From the NCBI RefSeq assembly GCF_900086985.1, contig NZ_LT593974.1:3782001-3846000 (forward strand): 64,000 nt of DNA. Reading direction: 5' to 3'. A program made the position numbers and the translations under genes. Numbering within the stretch: the first letter of the stretch is position 1; every line of letters starts with the position of its first letter. The stretch comes from Halomonas sp. HL-93. Lineage in GTDB: Bacteria; Pseudomonadota; Gammaproteobacteria; Pseudomonadales; Halomonadaceae. The notes below the pieces were generated by a model. The model was not told the DNA's origin. It saw only the letters and a program-made list of their open reading frames with translations, and did no database searches. Below, in pieces: positions 26,563 through 35,742 of this stretch.

Positions 26563-26934
26563 TTACTTGAGCTCGACGCTTGCGCCCGCTTCTTCCAGCT
26601 TCGTCTTAGCTGTTTCAGCGTCTTCCTTGGACATGCCTTCCTTGATGGTCGCCGGTGCGCCGTCAACGGCACCCTTAGCTTCCTTAAGGCCAAGACCGGT
26701 GATTTCACGTACTGCTTTGATGACGTTAACTTTCTTGTCACCAGCAGCCGTCAACACCAGGTCAAATTCGGTCTGTTCTTCTTCAGCAGCGGCTTCGCCA
26801 CCACCTGGGCCAGCCACTACGGCCGCCGCAGCAGAAACGCCGAATTTCTCTTCCATTGCTTCGATCAGCTCGACAACTTCCATGACGGACATGTCGGCTA
26901 CAGCATTGATGATATCGTCTTTGGTCAGTGCCAT
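26563..26934 (-). CDS. rplL: 50S ribosomal protein L7/L12
   Basis: Started at 26934, which has AGGA 8 nt upstream, the product has 123 residues ([20 protein letters not shown]...). It has an N-terminal dimerisation domain, an Ala/Gly/Glu hinge, and a C-terminal domain ([24 protein letters not shown]) that recruits translation factors. The extra 22 codons of the longer ORF are rejected. It is 94 nt after rplJ. Confidence 0.98.
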   Translation of the reverse strand: MALTKDDIINAVADMSVMEVVELIEAMEEKFGVSAAAAVVAGPGGGEAAAEEEQTEFDLVLTAAGDKKVNVIKAVREITGLGLKEAKGAVDGAPATIKEGMSKEDAETAKTKLEEAGASVELK

Positions 26935-27028
26935 TGTTTCATTCCTAACTTTGCGGGAGTCTCGGTTTACCGACGACTCGGGATTCATTGCTCGGTTCAA
27001 GCAGCGTCAGGCTGTACAAGAGAAGCAG

Positions 27029-27526
27029 TTAAGCCGCTTCTTTTTGGTCGCGCAGGGCGGCCAGGGTACGAACCAGCTTGCCAGCGGAAGCTTCTTTCAT
27101 TACCGACATCAACTTGGCAATTGCCTCGTCGTGAGTCGGCAGGGTTGCCAGACGATCGATGTCAGCAGCCGGAATCAGCTCACCTTCGTAGGCCAGCGCT
27201 TTGACTTCGAAGTCTTTATCATCTTTGGCAAACTCTTTGAACAAACGAGCGGCAGCGCCCGGATGATCCGTGGAGAAGGCCAACAGAGTCGGACCAACGA
27301 AGCTCTCGGTTAGGCATTCCCATTGGGTGCCTTCGAGGGCGCGACGTGCCAGCGTGTTGCGAACAACACGTACCTGGACGCCATTCTCACGTGCCTGCTT
27401 ACGCAGATCGGTCATTTTGCTGACCGCTACACCGCGAGAATCGGCAACTACGACGGAGAGTGCGCTCTTGGCCGCTTCACTGACCTCGGCAACAATCGCT
27501 TTCTTGCCTTCAAGTGCTAGTGGCAC
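27029..27526 (-). CDS. rplJ: 50S ribosomal protein L10 (GTG start)
   Basis: The product is 165 residues, the E. coli length, when read from a GTG at 27526 ([20 protein letters not shown]). An AAGGAG ribosome binding site lies 8 nt before the GTG, and no ATG nearby fits. L10 forms the stalk base and binds the L7/L12 dimers through its C-terminal helix. In E. coli the L10-L12 complex represses this operon through the leader RNA; here a perfect 8-bp hairpin lies 18 nt upstream of the start. Confidence 0.97.
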   Translation of the reverse strand: MPLALEGKKAIVAEVSEAAKSALSVVVADSRGVAVSKMTDLRKQARENGVQVRVVRNTLARRALEGTQWECLTESFVGPTLLAFSTDHPGAAARLFKEFAKDDKDFEVKALAYEGELIPAADIDRLATLPTHDEAIAKLMSVMKEASAGKLVRTLAALRDQKEAA

Positions 27527-27805
27527 AGTGATCACTCCTTCGTTCCGGAACCCATTAAAGGTTCCGGTGGTTACCATCTCTTCCTGCCCATACGACTAGC
27601 AGAAAGCCTTAGAGGATGGTGCTCACCAGAAAAGAAAGCGTTGCTAACCAACTGGCGGCCACACCATCTGCGCAGGCGCTTTTGAGGGCAATTAAGCCGC
27701 ACTTTCAAAAAAGCGCGGCACCTGCGGTCTTTGACGGCGCCTCGGCATGACCGAGGGACCGCAAAGTTATTGCTCGGTTGTTGCTAAAACCTGACGATCA
27801 CCCGC
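27527..27805 (-). promoter_or_regulatory. rplJ leader region (L10 leader candidate)
   Basis: This 279-nt gap between rplA and rplJ has no supportable ORF but is rich in structure. A perfect CCGGAACC/GGTTCCGG hairpin (27545-27567) lies just before the rplJ ribosome binding site. A CCTCGG/CCGAGG hairpin is nested inside GCGGTC/GACCGC near 27730-27765. A third stem (GCCGC...GCGGC around an AAAGCG-rich loop) lies near 27705. Position and layout fit the L10 autoregulatory leader known from E. coli. Confidence 0.6.
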
Positions 27806-28498
27806 TTAAGCAAACGCGGAGTGGTCGATAGTCAAACCCGGGCCCATAGTAGTAGACAGGGTGACTTTCTTAAAGTAGATGCCTTTTGAAGTGCTCGGCT
27901 TGAGCCGCTTCAGGTCGGCGACCAGGGCTTCCAGGTTGCCGTTGATCGCTGCCGCGTCAAAATCCGCCTTACCCAATGTAGTATGGATGATGCCGTTCTT
28001 GTCGGTACGGAAGCGCACCTGGCCGGCTTTGGCGTTTTTCACAGCGGTCGCAACGTCAGGCGTCACGGTGCCCACTTTCGGGTTCGGCATCAGGCCGCGG
28101 GGACCCAGAATCTGACCCAGCTGACCAACGACACGCATGGCGTCCGGCGAGGCAATAACGACGTCAAAATCCATGACGCCTTTTTTGACCTGCTCGGCCA
28201 GATCGTCCATACCGACGATGTCGGCGCCAGCTTCTTTAGCGGCGTCGGCATTGGCACCCTGAGTAAAGACCGCAACGCGCACGTCTTTACCGGTACCGTT
28301 AGGCATAACGGTTGCGCCACGCACCACTTGGTCAGATTTACGCGGGTCAACGCCTAGGTTAATCGCGACATCCACCGACTCTTTGAATTTAACAGTCGAC
28401 AGCTCAGCGAGCAGAGCAACCGCTTCTTCAATTGAGTAGGCCTTATTGGTGTCGACTTTTTCGCGAATCAGCTTCGCACGCTTCGTCAGTTTCGCCAT
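27806..28498 (-). CDS. rplA: 50S ribosomal protein L1
   Basis: This is a 230-residue protein ([20 protein letters not shown]...) with the conserved second domain ([25 protein letters not shown]). L1 forms the mobile stalk that ejects E-site tRNA and in E. coli represses rplK-rplA. Its start is 2 nt after the rplK stop, so the two are translationally coupled. Confidence 0.99.
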   Translation of the reverse strand: MAKLTKRAKLIREKVDTNKAYSIEEAVALLAELSTVKFKESVDVAINLGVDPRKSDQVVRGATVMPNGTGKDVRVAVFTQGANADAAKEAGADIVGMDDLAEQVKKGVMDFDVVIASPDAMRVVGQLGQILGPRGLMPNPKVGTVTPDVATAVKNAKAGQVRFRTDKNGIIHTTLGKADFDAAAINGNLEALVADLKRLKPSTSKGIYFKKVTLSTTMGPGLTIDHSAFA

Positions 28499-28500
28499 GA

Positions 28501-28932
28501 TTAAAGACCCTCCACGTTGAGGCCCATACTACGGGCGCTGCCCGCGATGGTGCGAACCGCTGCGTCAATATCAGCCGCCGTCAGGTCAGGCTCTTTGGTC
28601 TTGGCGATTTCTTCGAGCTGTTCGCGCGTTACCGTGCCGACCTTCTTCTTGTTCGGCTCGCCTGAACCCGACTTGATGCCGGCTGCTTTCTTGAGCAGCA
28701 CCGCCGCGGGTGGCGTCTTGGTAACGAACGTGAAGCTACGGTCAGAGTAGACCGTAATCACAACAGGCGTCGGCAGGCCGGGCTCAATGTCTTGAGTCTC
28801 AGCGTTGAACGCCTTACAGAATTCCATGATGTTTACGCCGTGCTGACCCAGCGCAGGGCCGACGGGCGGACTTGGATTGGCTTTACCTGCAGCAACCTGC
28901 AGCTTGATGTAAGCCTGTACTTTCTTGGCCAT
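28501..28932 (-). CDS. rplK: 50S ribosomal protein L11
   Basis: From the ATG at 28932 (GGAG site upstream) the product has 143 residues, beginning [20 protein letters not shown]. The proline-rich switch region of the N-terminal domain ([20 protein letters not shown]) is intact. L11 forms the GTPase-associated centre and is required for RelA activation and thiostrepton binding. The 23-codon upstream extension of the ORF is rejected. Confidence 0.98.
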   Translation of the reverse strand: MAKKVQAYIKLQVAAGKANPSPPVGPALGQHGVNIMEFCKAFNAETQDIEPGLPTPVVITVYSDRSFTFVTKTPPAAVLLKKAAGIKSGSGEPNKKKVGTVTREQLEEIAKTKEPDLTAADIDAAVRTIAGSARSMGLNVEGL

Positions 28933-29051
28933 CGTTTTTACTCCAGTTGGGTGATAACGCCTTACGGCTCCCCGGTCACCGCCAGATGACAATACCGCCA
29001 CCTGGCACGAATCAACTCACAACGCTACATACTTAGGCGATGTAAGCCTGA

Positions 29052-29585
29052 CTATTCCTTCTCAACCTGCGCGAATTCAAGCTCGACAGGTGTTGCACGC
29101 CCGAAGATCAACACACTGACCTGCAGACGGCTTTTCTCGTAACTCACTTCTTCCACGACGCCGTTAAAATCAGCAAAGGGGCCATCTACAACGCGAACCG
29201 ACTGTCCCGGCTCAAACATGGTTTTAGGCCGCGGCTTATCGGTACCGTCTTTAACGCGCATCAAGATGGCATCAGCTTCGCGCGATGTAATGGGTGCGGG
29301 CTTTTCTTTAGTTCCGCCAATGAACCCCATCACGCGGGGGGTCTCATTTACCAAATGCCACGTATCGTCGGCCATCTCCATCTCGACCAATACATAGCCG
29401 GGATAGAACTTGCGCTCGCTCTTGCGGCGCTTGCCGTCACGCATTTCAACGACTTCTTCGGTCGGCACAAGAATCTCGCCAAAGCGATCTTCTACGCCAT
29501 ACATTTTGACGCGCTCGATCAAGGAACGCATCACATGCTTTTCGAAGCCGGAATAGGCGTGAACGACGTACCAACGTTTGGACAT
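29052..29585 (-). CDS. nusG: Transcription termination/antitermination factor NusG
   Basis: This is a 177-residue protein with the NGN domain ([20 protein letters not shown]...) and a C-terminal KOW domain ([20 protein letters not shown]). NusG binds the polymerase clamp and links it to Rho or to S10 on the ribosome. It is 8 nt after secE, and a GGAG site precedes the ATG. Confidence 0.99.
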   Translation of the reverse strand: MSKRWYVVHAYSGFEKHVMRSLIERVKMYGVEDRFGEILVPTEEVVEMRDGKRRKSERKFYPGYVLVEMEMADDTWHLVNETPRVMGFIGGTKEKPAPITSREADAILMRVKDGTDKPRPKTMFEPGQSVRVVDGPFADFNGVVEEVSYEKSRLQVSVLIFGRATPVELEFAQVEKE

Positions 29586-29593
29586 GAAAACTC

Positions 29594-29977
29594 CTAACCA
29601 ATAACGCCGGACATCGCCCAGCCAAGAAGAGTGTCAATCAACCATAGCATCAACCCAACCACCAGCACGGCGACGAGGACAATGGCCGTGGTCTGAATGG
29701 TTTCGGGCCGAGTTGGCCATACAACGCGCTGAATCTCTTTCTTAGCGCTTCTTGCCAGCTCTACTAGATCGCGCCCCTTGGTGGTCATCAGCGCTAGCAA
29801 GGCAGCCGCCACGCATAGCACCACGACACCCAACACGCGGTAGATCAGGCCAATATCAGCAAAATAGGTATTACCTACAACGGCAACCACAAGCAACGCA
29901 ACGACCGCTGCCCACTTGAGCCCGTCATGGCGCGTCTGTTGCTCCTCAGCGCCATGTTTTACAGAACTCGGCTTCAT
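29594..29977 (-). CDS. secE: Preprotein translocase subunit SecE
   Basis: From the ATG at 29977 (AGGAG upstream) the protein has 127 residues, the E. coli length. Three membrane segments are visible: two near the N-terminus ([35 protein letters not shown]) and the essential third one. The third follows the conserved cytosolic helix [20 protein letters not shown]. The upstream part of the longer ORF runs through the tRNA-Trp gene and is rejected. SecE clamps SecY in the translocon. Confidence 0.98.
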   Translation of the reverse strand: MKPSSVKHGAEEQQTRHDGLKWAAVVALLVVAVVGNTYFADIGLIYRVLGVVVLCVAAALLALMTTKGRDLVELARSAKKEIQRVVWPTRPETIQTTAIVLVAVLVVGLMLWLIDTLLGWAMSGVIG

Positions 29978-30048
29978 AAAAACGAGACTCCTCAGGGTGC
30001 AGCGAGCGACAAAGGAATTCTTTAAAGACATACCAGCCTGGGGAAGAC

Positions 30049-30124
<76 letters not shown>

Positions 30125-30175
30125 GTATCAACATCTGCACAGACAAATCCATTAGCCTACGCAACAGCGGGCGTC

Positions 30176-30204
30176 ATGGTAGCTGACAAACAACCACCTG
30201 ACAA
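30176..30204 (-). promoter_or_regulatory. Possible promoter for tRNA-Trp-secE-nusG
   Basis: On the minus strand TTGTCA (30199-30204) and TACCAT (30176-30181) are 17 nt apart. The match is moderate, but a promoter is expected because a terminator after tRNA-Thr separates this unit from the upstream tRNAs. Confidence 0.4.
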
Positions 30205-30253
30205 CCCCTTTCCTCACTAACCAACAACCCACTACTGCGGCCGGCGGTAGCGA

Positions 30254-30282
30254 CAAAAAAAGCGAGCATCGCTCGCTTTTTA
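30254..30282 (-). terminator. Terminator after tRNA-Thr
   Basis: The perfect 7-bp stem AGCGAGC / GCTCGCT with a 3-nt loop is flanked by an A-run and a T-run, so it would work on the minus strand directly after tRNA-Thr (5 nt from its 3' end). In relatives the tuf gene follows tRNA-Thr here. Confidence 0.88.
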
Positions 30283-30287
30283 TAATA

Positions 30288-30362
30288 TGGAGCTCATGGA
30301 CGGATTTGAACCGTCGACCTCACCCTTACCAAGGGTGTGCTCTACCCCTGAGCTACATGAGC
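30288..30362 (-). tRNA. trnT: tRNA-Thr (GGT anticodon)
   Basis: This is a 75-nt cloverleaf with encoded CCA. The acceptor GCTCATG pairs with CATGAGC, and the anticodon stem CACCC/GGGTG holds the loop TTGGTAA with anticodon GGT. It is 12 nt after tRNA-Gly and directly followed by a terminator. Confidence 0.97.
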
Positions 30363-30374
30363 CAAACGCCTAAC

Positions 30375-30448
<74 letters not shown>

Positions 30449-30552
30449 CTAACTTGCTTCAGAATGATCATCCGCTGCGTGCTCATTCATTGTTACGCCC
30501 GCTTCCGGCTTTTCATTCTACGACACCGACATACGTCGCTGACGCTTGAAAC

Positions 30553-30636
<84 letters not shown>

Positions 30637-30650
30637 AACTGTGGCGGCAC

Positions 30651-30678
30651 ATTATGCCAAGCTCCAAAGCAGTGTCAA
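30651..30678 (-). promoter_or_regulatory. Strong promoter of the tRNA-Tyr-Gly-Thr transcript
   Basis: On the minus strand TTGACA (30673-30678) and CATAAT (30651-30656) are 16 nt apart. The predicted start is a few bases before the tRNA-Tyr 5' end at 30636, as expected for a stable-RNA promoter. Confidence 0.85.
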
Positions 30679-30783
30679 GCTCGTTTATAGCGCTTTGGCC
30701 TAACAATGTATTAGCTTCAACAACATAAACTGCTTAGTGCCTAATACGTGTTAACCACCTGCCCTGGAACGCGCTGAATTCTG

Positions 30784-31623
30784 TCAAAGCAGCATGGAAA
30801 ATGCAAGGCCTGCGCGGATTTTTTCCAATGACACCGGCTCAGGAACGCGAGGCGCCCCAGCCATTTTGCCAGCACGTTCAGCAAAGGTCAGCGGGAAGCG
30901 CGCTTCCAGCCCGCCGTAGACCATGTCTGGCCACACGGCATGGGGCACCTGAACGCCGCGCGAAATGACCCGCGCATCCCCCCCGGTCAGCAGCATCGGT
31001 AGCGCCACGCCCTCCTGGTCGCATACTTCGCTGTAGATACGGTTGATAGCACTCACGGCCGCCATGTAGATACCATGGTTGACGGCATCCACCGTGCGAC
31101 GCCCCGGTTCGAGCAGTTCTTCCGCCTCGCTTTCGGGGTCGATAGCGACGTTGCGCGTACCCAGCTTCAGGCTTTCTTTCATCAGCCTCAACCCCGGCAC
31201 GATAAAGCCCCCCAGATGCTGCCCGCCGGGCAATACGAAGTCGATGGTGATCGCACTGCCGCAGTCGACCGTACAGCAGCCGCCTGCCAACTGATACCCC
31301 GCCAGCGCCCCCAGCCAACGGTCAACGCCCAGGCGCCCCGGCTCTTCATAGCCGTTGACCACGCCAAGCGCCTCAGCGGTCGAGCGGGCCACATGCACGT
31401 GGCGGACGCGACGACGCAGCAGCCCCACGGTCTCATCGAGTACTGCCGCACGGGCCACGCTTGAGATGCGCACGGCCTCGACAACGTCAAGATCCGGAAT
31501 ATCAGCACCTGGACGCCACTCTTCGCGGGTCCACACAGCCCCCCGCGAGCGTATTTCGCTACTATCAGCGTCTTTTAGGCGCCACTTGGACAAGGTATTA
31601 CCAATGTCTAAATCAAGAATCAT
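30784..31623 (-). CDS. coaX: Type III pantothenate kinase
   Basis: CoaX phosphorylates pantothenate, the first step of coenzyme A synthesis, and is not feedback inhibited by CoA, unlike type I enzymes. The 279-residue protein shows the ASKHA-fold motifs: MILDLDIGNTLSKW at the N-terminus, DCGSAITIDF, the GGFIVPGLRLM segment and LLTGGDA near the end. Its ATG overlaps the birA stop by 4 nt (ATGA), so both are translated from one transcript. The birA-coaX pair next to the tRNA-Tyr block is the arrangement known from Pseudomonas. Confidence 0.95.
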   Translation of the reverse strand: MILDLDIGNTLSKWRLKDADSSEIRSRGAVWTREEWRPGADIPDLDVVEAVRISSVARAAVLDETVGLLRRRVRHVHVARSTAEALGVVNGYEEPGRLGVDRWLGALAGYQLAGGCCTVDCGSAITIDFVLPGGQHLGGFIVPGLRLMKESLKLGTRNVAIDPESEAEELLEPGRRTVDAVNHGIYMAAVSAINRIYSEVCDQEGVALPMLLTGGDARVISRGVQVPHAVWPDMVYGGLEARFPLTFAERAGKMAGAPRVPEPVSLEKIRAGLAFSMLL

Positions 31624-32606
31624 AAGCGCCTACGTACGCTGATTTCACCGCCAGACAAGCGCTTTGAGTGCCCCGCTTCCGTTACCCACAAACTGCCGCT
31701 ATCGTCGACCTCGCCAGCGACTGCTTCATGAACCTGGTTACCCTGAATCACCTGAATCGGCTGGTCAGTGTAGGCGTGTCGCTGGTTCCAGGCAGCACGC
31801 CAGGGTGCAAAACCTTGCTCCTCAAAGCCCGCCAGCATGGCAAGCAGCCCAGCCACCACGTCCGCCGCCAGTTGGTTACGCGAAAGTGACGGCAAGTCAT
31901 CAAACAACGCCGCTACCGGCTGTTCAATAGCCTGGCGCATCGACTCGGGCAACTGAAGATTCATGCCCATGCCGATAACCACTTCGCAAGGGCCTGCCGC
32001 ATCGCCAGTCACTTCTACTAATATGCCGGCCAGCTTACCCAACTCAGCGCTGTCACCCTGCGCCAACAAAATATCGTTGGGCCATTTAAGCCGGGGCGCC
32101 ACACCGTGCTGCTCCAGCACCTGGGCAACCACGACGCCGACGGCCAGACTCAAGCCCTCAAGAGCGGCGACCCCCGCCTCAAAACGCCAGCCAACTGACA
32201 GCATCAGGCTTTGCCCCCAGGGGGTGGTCCATACTCGCCCACGCCGCCCGCGTCCCGCCGTTTGCAACTCAACCAGGCACACCTCTGCGTGGCCCGCCCC
32301 TTGTTCAAACCGGTCACGCAGGTAGGCATTGCTCGATGGCAGTTGGTCCTCGACAAATAGGCGGGCCAGGTGATGACGCGCTGAGGCGGGCAGGCGCTCG
32401 ACTACCTTTGCGCCGACAAGAGGCTCCAGTGGCTGGGCAAGCCGATAGCCCCGCCCTTTCACCGCCACCAGTTCTACACCCAGTGCGTCTAATTTTTTTA
32501 GCTGTTTCCACACCGCAGCGCGTGAAACGCCCAAGGCATCACCCAGTTGTTCACCAGAATGAACCTCGCCGTCGCTTAGTAACCGCATCAGGTGGCCGAT
32601 GCTCAT
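31620..32606 (-). CDS. birA: Bifunctional biotin-[acetyl-CoA-carboxylase] ligase / biotin operon repressor
   Basis: BirA attaches biotin to the carboxyl carrier protein AccB and, in its long form, represses biotin synthesis genes. This 328-residue protein has an N-terminal winged helix (LMRLLSDGEVHSGEQLGDALGVSRAAVWKQ, residues 6-35), the catalytic biotin-binding loop TAGRGRRGRVW, and a C-terminal SH3-like domain. The HTH shows it is the bifunctional type. It is divergent from typA and overlaps coaX by 4 nt. Confidence 0.96.
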   Translation of the reverse strand: MSIGHLMRLLSDGEVHSGEQLGDALGVSRAAVWKQLKKLDALGVELVAVKGRGYRLAQPLEPLVGAKVVERLPASARHHLARLFVEDQLPSSNAYLRDRFEQGAGHAEVCLVELQTAGRGRRGRVWTTPWGQSLMLSVGWRFEAGVAALEGLSLAVGVVVAQVLEQHGVAPRLKWPNDILLAQGDSAELGKLAGILVEVTGDAAGPCEVVIGMGMNLQLPESMRQAIEQPVAALFDDLPSLSRNQLAADVVAGLLAMLAGFEEQGFAPWRAAWNQRHAYTDQPIQVIQGNQVHEAVAGEVDDSGSLWVTEAGHSKRLSGGEISVRRRL

Positions 32607-32768
32607 GTCCTTGCCCCATCTGGGAAAACGCCTATCTTAACGGATGCGCCATCAGCACGAAAACTACTGCCAAAGGTTAATGCCTTGACGCTTTGCACAA
32701 TACAATGCTGGTAGTCGACCGCACCCAGACCCTATAATGCCGCCCTATTTTTCTAGCAGGATCGCGTC

Positions 32769-34595
32769 GTGATCGAGAATCTTCGCAACATTGCCATTAT
32801 CGCCCACGTTGACCACGGTAAAACTACCTTGGTCGACAAATTGCTAAGCCAGTCCGGAACGCTCGACCGTAAAGCCGAAGGTCAAGAGCGGATTATGGAC
32901 TCTAATGACCAGGAGAAGGAACGTGGCATTACTATCCTGGCCAAAAATACGGCAATTAAATGGCAAGATGGCAACGGCACTGACTACCACATCAATATCG
33001 TGGACACGCCTGGGCACGCCGACTTCGGTGGTGAAGTTGAGCGCGTGATGTCGATGGTGGATTCAGTGTTGCTTCTCGTTGACGCCGTTGACGGCCCGAT
33101 GCCGCAAACCCGCTTTGTTACTCAAAAAGCCTTTGACCGCGGCCTGAAGCCTATTGTGGTGGTTAACAAAATTGACCGCCCGGGCGCACGGCCCGACTGG
33201 GTGATCGACCAGATTTTCGACCTGTTCGATAACCTGGGCGCTTCCGACGAGCAGCTCGACTTCCCGATTATCTACTGTTCGGCGCTCAACGGTATTGCAG
33301 GCCCCGACCCTGAAGAGCTGGCTGACGACATGACCCCCATGTTCCAGTCCATCGTCGATATCGTCGATGCGCCCAAGGTCGAGATCGACGGCACATTCCA
33401 GATGCAAATTTCAGCGCTGGATTACAATAGCTATGTAGGCGTTATCGGGCTAGGCCGTATTTCCCGCGGCAGCGTCAAGCCCAACCAGCAAATTACCGTC
33501 GTGACCAAAGAAGGTCAGTCACGCAAAGGCAAGATTGGCCAGGTCATGACCCACATGGGCCTTGAGCGGGTACAAACCGACGAAGCCACCGCTGGCGATA
33601 TCATCTGCATCACTGGCATCGAAAACCTGGCGATCTCCGATACCCTGTGCGACGTCAACAACGTCGAAGCGCTGCCGCCACTGACCGTTGACGAACCCAC
33701 CGTGTCCATGACCTTCCAGGTCAACGATTCGCCATTCGCCGGTAGAGACGGCAAGTTCGTCACCAGCCGTAATATCAAAGATCGCCTGGAACAAGAGCTG
33801 ATTCACAACGTCGCGCTGCGGGTTGAACAGGGCGAAACGCCGGAAAAATTCAAAGTCTCCGGGCGTGGCGAGCTACACCTTTCGGTACTCATCGAGACCA
33901 TGCGCCGCGAAGGTTTCGAGCTGGCCGTTGGTCGTCCTGAAGTGATCATCAAGGAAATCGACGGTGAGAAGCAGGAACCCTACGAAGAGGTCATCATCGA
34001 TTGTGAAGAGCAGCACCAGGGCGCCATCATGGAAGAGCTCGGCTATCGCAAGGGCGAATTGACCAACATGAACCCGGATGGCAAAGGCCGCGTTCGCTTG
34101 GATTTCATTATTCCTGCCCGCGGGCTGATCGGCTTCCGTGGTCAGTTCCTAACCCTGACTTCCGGTACCGGCATTCTGACCAGTCGCTTTGACCACTACG
34201 GCCCGCTGAAGCCCGATGCCTCCATCGAGCGGCGTAACGGCGTCATGGTGTCAATGGTTGATGGCAAGGCACTCGCCTACGCGCTTTACACTCTTCAGGA
34301 GCGCGGCAAGTTGATCATCGATCACGCCACTGAAGTCTACGAGGGCATGCTGATCGGCATTAACAACCGTGCCAACGACATGGTGGTTAACCCGACCAAG
34401 GGCAAAAAGCTGGATAACATGCGCTCAACGGGTAACGATGAAAACATCGTGCTGACGCCGCCGATCAACTTCACCCTGGAGCAGGCTATCGAGTTCCTGG
34501 ACTCTGATGAGCTGGTGGAAGTGACGCCAAGCCATATTCGTCTACGCAAGAAGCTGCTCAAGGAAAACGAGCGCAAACGCTCCAACAAGAATTAA
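32769..34595 (+). CDS. typA: Ribosome-associated translational GTPase TypA/BipA
   Basis: TypA/BipA is an EF-G-like GTPase used in 50S assembly and growth under stress and cold. The 608-residue protein has [18 protein letters not shown], the switch [21 protein letters not shown] and NKIDRPGA, then EF-G-like domains and the specific C-terminal domain ending in [18 protein letters not shown]. It starts at a GTG with an AGGA site upstream. A TATAAT (32733-32738) lies upstream but has no clear -35. A terminator follows. Confidence 0.97.
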   Translation: MIENLRNIAIIAHVDHGKTTLVDKLLSQSGTLDRKAEGQERIMDSNDQEKERGITILAKNTAIKWQDGNGTDYHINIVDTPGHADFGGEVERVMSMVDSVLLLVDAVDGPMPQTRFVTQKAFDRGLKPIVVVNKIDRPGARPDWVIDQIFDLFDNLGASDEQLDFPIIYCSALNGIAGPDPEELADDMTPMFQSIVDIVDAPKVEIDGTFQMQISALDYNSYVGVIGLGRISRGSVKPNQQITVVTKEGQSRKGKIGQVMTHMGLERVQTDEATAGDIICITGIENLAISDTLCDVNNVEALPPLTVDEPTVSMTFQVNDSPFAGRDGKFVTSRNIKDRLEQELIHNVALRVEQGETPEKFKVSGRGELHLSVLIETMRREGFELAVGRPEVIIKEIDGEKQEPYEEVIIDCEEQHQGAIMEELGYRKGELTNMNPDGKGRVRLDFIIPARGLIGFRGQFLTLTSGTGILTSRFDHYGPLKPDASIERRNGVMVSMVDGKALAYALYTLQERGKLIIDHATEVYEGMLIGINNRANDMVVNPTKGKKLDNMRSTGNDENIVLTPPINFTLEQAIEFLDSDELVEVTPSHIRLRKKLLKENERKRSNKN

Positions 34596-34604
34596 GCATC
34601 CGAC

Positions 34605-34628
34605 GCCCGCTGAAATGCGGGCTTTTTT
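34605..34628 (+). terminator. Rho-independent terminator of typA
   Basis: The stem GCCCGC / GCGGGC with loop TGAAAT is followed by TTTTTT, starting 10 nt after the typA stop codon. Confidence 0.9.
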
Positions 34629-34719
34629 ATGGCTAGGCGCCAGCCCGCCACGTGATCCCCGTACGTTTGCCAAGCATCTCCCCCCAACGCAACCTTAACG
34701 GTCTCTCTCTGGAAAGCAG

Positions 34720-34753
34720 GCTAGGGGTAGCGCAAAGTAGCGCTATCCCTAGC
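34720..34753. promoter_or_regulatory. 14-bp hairpin in the leader of the liv-type ABC operon
   Basis: GCTAGGGGTAGCGC (34720-34733) and GCGCTATCCCTAGC (34740-34753) pair over 14 positions with one G-T pair and a 6-nt AAAGTA loop. It lies about 150 nt before the first transporter gene in a 272-nt stretch (34629-34900) with no ORF. It could be an operator or RNA structure; no T-run follows on either strand. Confidence 0.5.
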
Positions 34754-34861
34754 ACAGGGGGTTATTCTATTATCGGATTCACACAAGCGTTTGGATCGTG
34801 ATCGACTCTTCACGCCTGCCCGACGGAAGCGCTTTACCCATAGCGTCTCCGCGACTGACAA

Positions 34862-34885
34862 CTAGGCGGTTACCGCCTTGCCTAG
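34862..34885 (+). promoter_or_regulatory. Inverted repeat just before the livG ribosome binding site
   Basis: CTAGGC (34862-34867) and GCCTAG (34880-34885) enclose, and compete with, a GGCGG-TTA-CCGCC repeat (34865-34877). The structure ends 5 nt before the GAGGAAG ribosome binding site of the first ABC gene, so alternative folding could affect its translation. This is inference from position only. Confidence 0.4.
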
Positions 34886-34900
34886 CAGATGAGGAAGCCC

Positions 34901-35671
34901 ATGACCCCGCTTATTGAGGTTCAGCAGGTCAACAAAGCCTTTGGTGGCCTAAAAGTTATTGATAACTGCTCTATCCGCGTTGAGAAAGGCTCGATTACCG
35001 GTATGATCGGCCCTAACGGCGCGGGCAAGTCGACGCTATTCAACTTAATGGCGGGCGCATTACAGCCCGATAGCGGACGTATCTTACTAGAAGGCGAAGA
35101 CATTACCGCCCTCAGCGCCGACCAGCGTTTTCACAAAGGGCTGTTGCGGACTTTTCAGATAGCTCATGAATTCAGCCAAATGAGTGCTCTGGAAAATTTG
35201 ATGATGGTGCCGCCAAACCAAGCGGGTGAAAACCTGTTCACCACCTGGTTCAAACCAGGCTTGGTGCGACGCGAAGAAGCCGAGGTCCGCCGCCGGGCGC
35301 TGGAGGTGATCGACTTTGTAGGCCTCCACCACGTGCGCAACGAGCTAGCGGGCAATCTATCCGGTGGGCAGAAGAAACTGCTGGAACTGGGCCGCACGAT
35401 GATGACCAACGCCAAGGTCGTGCTGCTCGATGAAATTGCCGCCGGGGTCAACCGCACCTTGCTCGGCGACCTAATCGGTAACATTGAGCGCCTCAATCGC
35501 GAAATGGGCTACACCTTCCTGGTCATTGAGCATGACATGGACATGATCGCCCGCCTCTGCGACCCGGTCATCGTGCTTGCCCAGGGTCAGGTCATGGTAG
35601 AAGGCCATATCCAGGATATCCAAAACAACCCCGAGGTTATTGAAGCCTATTTCGGCGCCGGGGCAGCGTGA
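34901..35671 (+). CDS. livG: ABC transporter ATP-binding protein, LivG type
   Basis: This is an ATPase subunit of a branched-chain amino acid (HAAT family) importer, acting at the inner face of the inner membrane. The 256-residue product has Walker A GPNGAGKST, the signature LSGGQKKLLELGR, Walker B VVLLDEIAAGV and the switch histidine in VIEHDMD, with the LivG-type ending (VIEAYFG). The ATG at 34901 is chosen over one four codons upstream because GAGGAAG lies just before it. Substrate cannot be read from the sequence; HAAT systems also carry urea, amides or aromatic acids. Confidence 0.93.
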   Translation: MTPLIEVQQVNKAFGGLKVIDNCSIRVEKGSITGMIGPNGAGKSTLFNLMAGALQPDSGRILLEGEDITALSADQRFHKGLLRTFQIAHEFSQMSALENLMMVPPNQAGENLFTTWFKPGLVRREEAEVRRRALEVIDFVGLHHVRNELAGNLSGGQKKLLELGRTMMTNAKVVLLDEIAAGVNRTLLGDLIGNIERLNREMGYTFLVIEHDMDMIARLCDPVIVLAQGQVMVEGHIQDIQNNPEVIEAYFGAGAA

Positions 35672-35742
35672 CGGATGACGTTAGCATGCTTATATAAACG
35701 CCACGACCACCCAGGTGGCAACACAATAGAGATTTTTTCACC

